A program made the position numbers and the translations under genes. Under the pieces are notes generated by a model. It had not been told where the DNA came from and made no database searches. It saw only the letters and a program-made list of their open reading frames with translations. A stretch of DNA of 64,000 nucleotides from Haloarcula halobia (GTDB taxonomy: Archaea > Halobacteriota > Halobacteria > Halobacteriales > Haloarculaceae): NCBI RefSeq assembly GCF_029338255.1, contig NZ_CP119787.1:2619631-2683630 (forward strand), written 5' to 3'. This document shows positions 62,790 through 64,000 of the stretch, in pieces. Positions within the stretch are counted from its first letter, which is position 1, and every line of letters starts with the position of its first letter.

Positions 62790-64000
62790 TCACTCCTCGC
62801 CAGCCCGCTCGTAGGCTTTCGACTGCCGGAGGTCCTCGACCCGGTCCAGCACCTCCCGTGCCAGCTGTTGCTGACTGTTGTCGCTGAACTCCGCGAGGTC
62901 GGCCCTGAGGTCCGCAAGTATCTCCTCGTACTTGGCGGCAAACCCCTCCTTGATCTCCTCGACGAGGACCGTCTCGAGGACGTGCTGGGCTTCCGCATCG
63001 CTCACCTCGTCCAGATCCAGATTCTCGAGTGCCCGGTCGATCTCGTCGTCGTCGCCACCGCCGACGACGCTCGTCACCTGCTTGAACGGGTCGAACCGCC
63101 CGCCGCTCTCCGAGGCCTCCAGGTCGGCGTCCCCCTCGGCGAGCTCCAGGAACAGCTCCGCCGACTCCCTGGTGGACTCCCGGAGCGCCGTCTCGAGTTC
63201 CGACTGGCGGCGCTCGATGATGTTGTCGAGGTTCTCGAACAGCATGTCGGCGGACTTGAGCTTCCTCGCCTGGGACCGCTTCAGCTCGTCGAGCTCGTCC
63301 CGGTAGCGCGGGAGGTTCGAGACGGAGAGGGCCCCCTCCTGGTCGAGCGACTCGATGTGGGACACGAGGTCGAAGTCCCCGAGTTCGACCCGCCCGACCG
63401 GGTCGCCGATGACGACGTCGAACTTGTCCGTCTCCTTTCGCTGGTGGGAGACACATCTGAGCGCCCGGAGCGTGCCGTCGACGGCGTAGGCGAACCGGTC
63501 GACCTGGGTGAGCGACGCGTACATCTGGAAGTCCTGGCGGCGGTACTGCTCCCAGAACTGCGCGAGGTACTCGCTGTCCGGCGGCGTGACGCCCGAGTCC
63601 CGGCCGCCCGCGGTGGCTGCCGTCGGGCGGTCCCCCTCGGGCCTATGGTCCGGGGAAGGCGGTTCCGCCGAGTCGGTACCGGGGTCGTCGGGTGAGGTAT
63701 CGTCGTCGGGTGAGGTATCGTCGTCGGGTGAGGTATCGTCGGCGGTCGGGTCACCGGGGGCGCCGTCGTCGGCACGCAGGTCGTCGACGTCGACGAACTC
63801 GTCGTCGCCACCGGACCCGCTGTCGGATTCGGCCGGCGGCTGCTCGGGCCGGTCCGACCGGGACGTGACATCGCCCTCGAACCGCGTCGTCCGGGAGTCG
63901 TCTCGCTGGCGAACGCCGTCGGACCCGGGCCCGATGCGGGCGTCGAGCCGCCGGAGGTGGACGGTGGCTGACCCGTCGATGTCGGCGGTGAACGAGCGGC
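62790..64000 (-). CDS. Coiled-coil protein with acidic linker (5' end outside window)
   Basis: The frame is open from the window end to the stop at 62790, giving at least 403 residues. N-terminal visible part: TADIDGSATVHLRRLDARIG. Then comes a long Asp/Pro/Thr-rich linker containing three DDTSPD repeats encoded by direct repeats at about 63691-63740. After this a globular part (SEYLAQFWEQYRRQDFQMYA) leads into long helices (ERRQSELETALRESTRESAE and EEIKEGFAAKYEEILADLRA). An ATG at 63524 is internal, because good protein sequence precedes it. It converges on the pseudo-Hsp70 gene and may be its partner. The family is unknown. Confidence 0.65.
   Translation of the reverse strand, partial: RSFTADIDGSATVHLRRLDARIGPGSDGVRQRDDSRTTRFEGDVTSRSDRPEQPPAESDSGSGGDDEFVDVDDLRADDGAPGDPTADDTSPDDDTSPDDDTSPDDPGTDSAEPPSPDHRPEGDRPTAATAGGRDSGVTPPDSEYLAQFWEQYRRQDFQMYASLTQVDRFAYAVDGTLRALRCVSHQRKETDKFDVVIGDPVGRVELGDFDLVSHIESLDQEGALSVSNLPRYRDELDELKRSQARKLKSADMLFENLDNIIERRQSELETALRESTRESAELFLELAEGDADLEASESGGRFDPFKQVTSVVGGGDDDEIDRALENLDLDEVSDAEAQHVLETVLVEEIKEGFAAKYEEILADLRADLAEFSDNSQQQLAREVLDRVEDLRQSKAYERAGEE

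Overview
The window is haloarchaeal. Predicted proteins are strongly acidic, genes often start without an upstream leader behind an AT-rich TATA-like box, and many families are typical of Halobacteria (UspA-tailed APC permeases, TrkA/RCK proteins, HNH proteins with zinc knuckles, zinc-ribbon mini-proteins). Most of it (about 1-52.4 kb) looks accessory: toxin-antitoxin, restriction-like and nuclease genes, two transposases, three tyrosine recombinases and several broken genes. The last 11 kb is visibly richer in G+C and looks like a different compartment. No rRNA or complete tRNA gene was seen.

1-4.1 kb: a tightly coupled operon on the + strand with a Cas7-like RAMP protein (Csm3/Csf2-type motifs), a small acidic protein carrying one motif twice, an unrecognised 285-aa protein and a Cas5-like RAMP protein with two glycine-rich loops. 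This matches the description of HRAMP, a derived haloarchaeal class 1 CRISPR-like system reported to lack a CRISPR array. Here a family of about 20-nt repeats lies inside the operon (2536-2922), and three back-to-back hairpins follow it (3980-4062). These are the best candidates for a nucleic-acid component of such a system.

4.3-16.3 kb: a nuclease-rich stretch. It holds a decayed RNase H-like exonuclease coupled to an HNH gene, a metallophosphoesterase preceded in frame by an OB-fold-like segment with no normal start codon, and a PLD-type nuclease coupled to a 635-aa partner. 16.6-31.5 kb: mixed accessory genes, including an RHH/PIN toxin-antitoxin pair with a direct-repeat operator, an ADP-ribosylglycohydrolase coupled to a HEAT-repeat protein, an HNH enzyme, a DDE transposase, two integrases and a DUF234-type ATPase with a tandem-palindrome operator.

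31.6-51 kb: a potassium and stress island. It contains two RCK-linked K+ channels, TrkA, two KhtT-like proteins and a CPA2-type K+/H+ antiporter, three UspA proteins, two APC permeases with UspA tails, and a frameshifted diadenylate cyclase. c-di-AMP is an established regulator of K+ transport, so the grouping makes functional sense although the cyclase reading frame is broken. The island carries an intact IS6-type element with an 8-bp target duplication, MITE-like repeats and fragments of duplicated genes. A third integrase (51.3-52.3 kb) marks its right edge.

52.7-64 kb: zinc-ribbon mini-proteins, a HicB-like protein and a chaperone cluster made of a DnaJ-membrane protein, a HEAT-HNH protein, four membrane proteins, an Hsp70, a pseudo-Hsp70 fused to a GrpE-like tail, and a partial coiled-coil protein running off the window end. 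At 53.0-53.3 kb a palindromic element can fold into a cloverleaf of four contiguous perfect stems.
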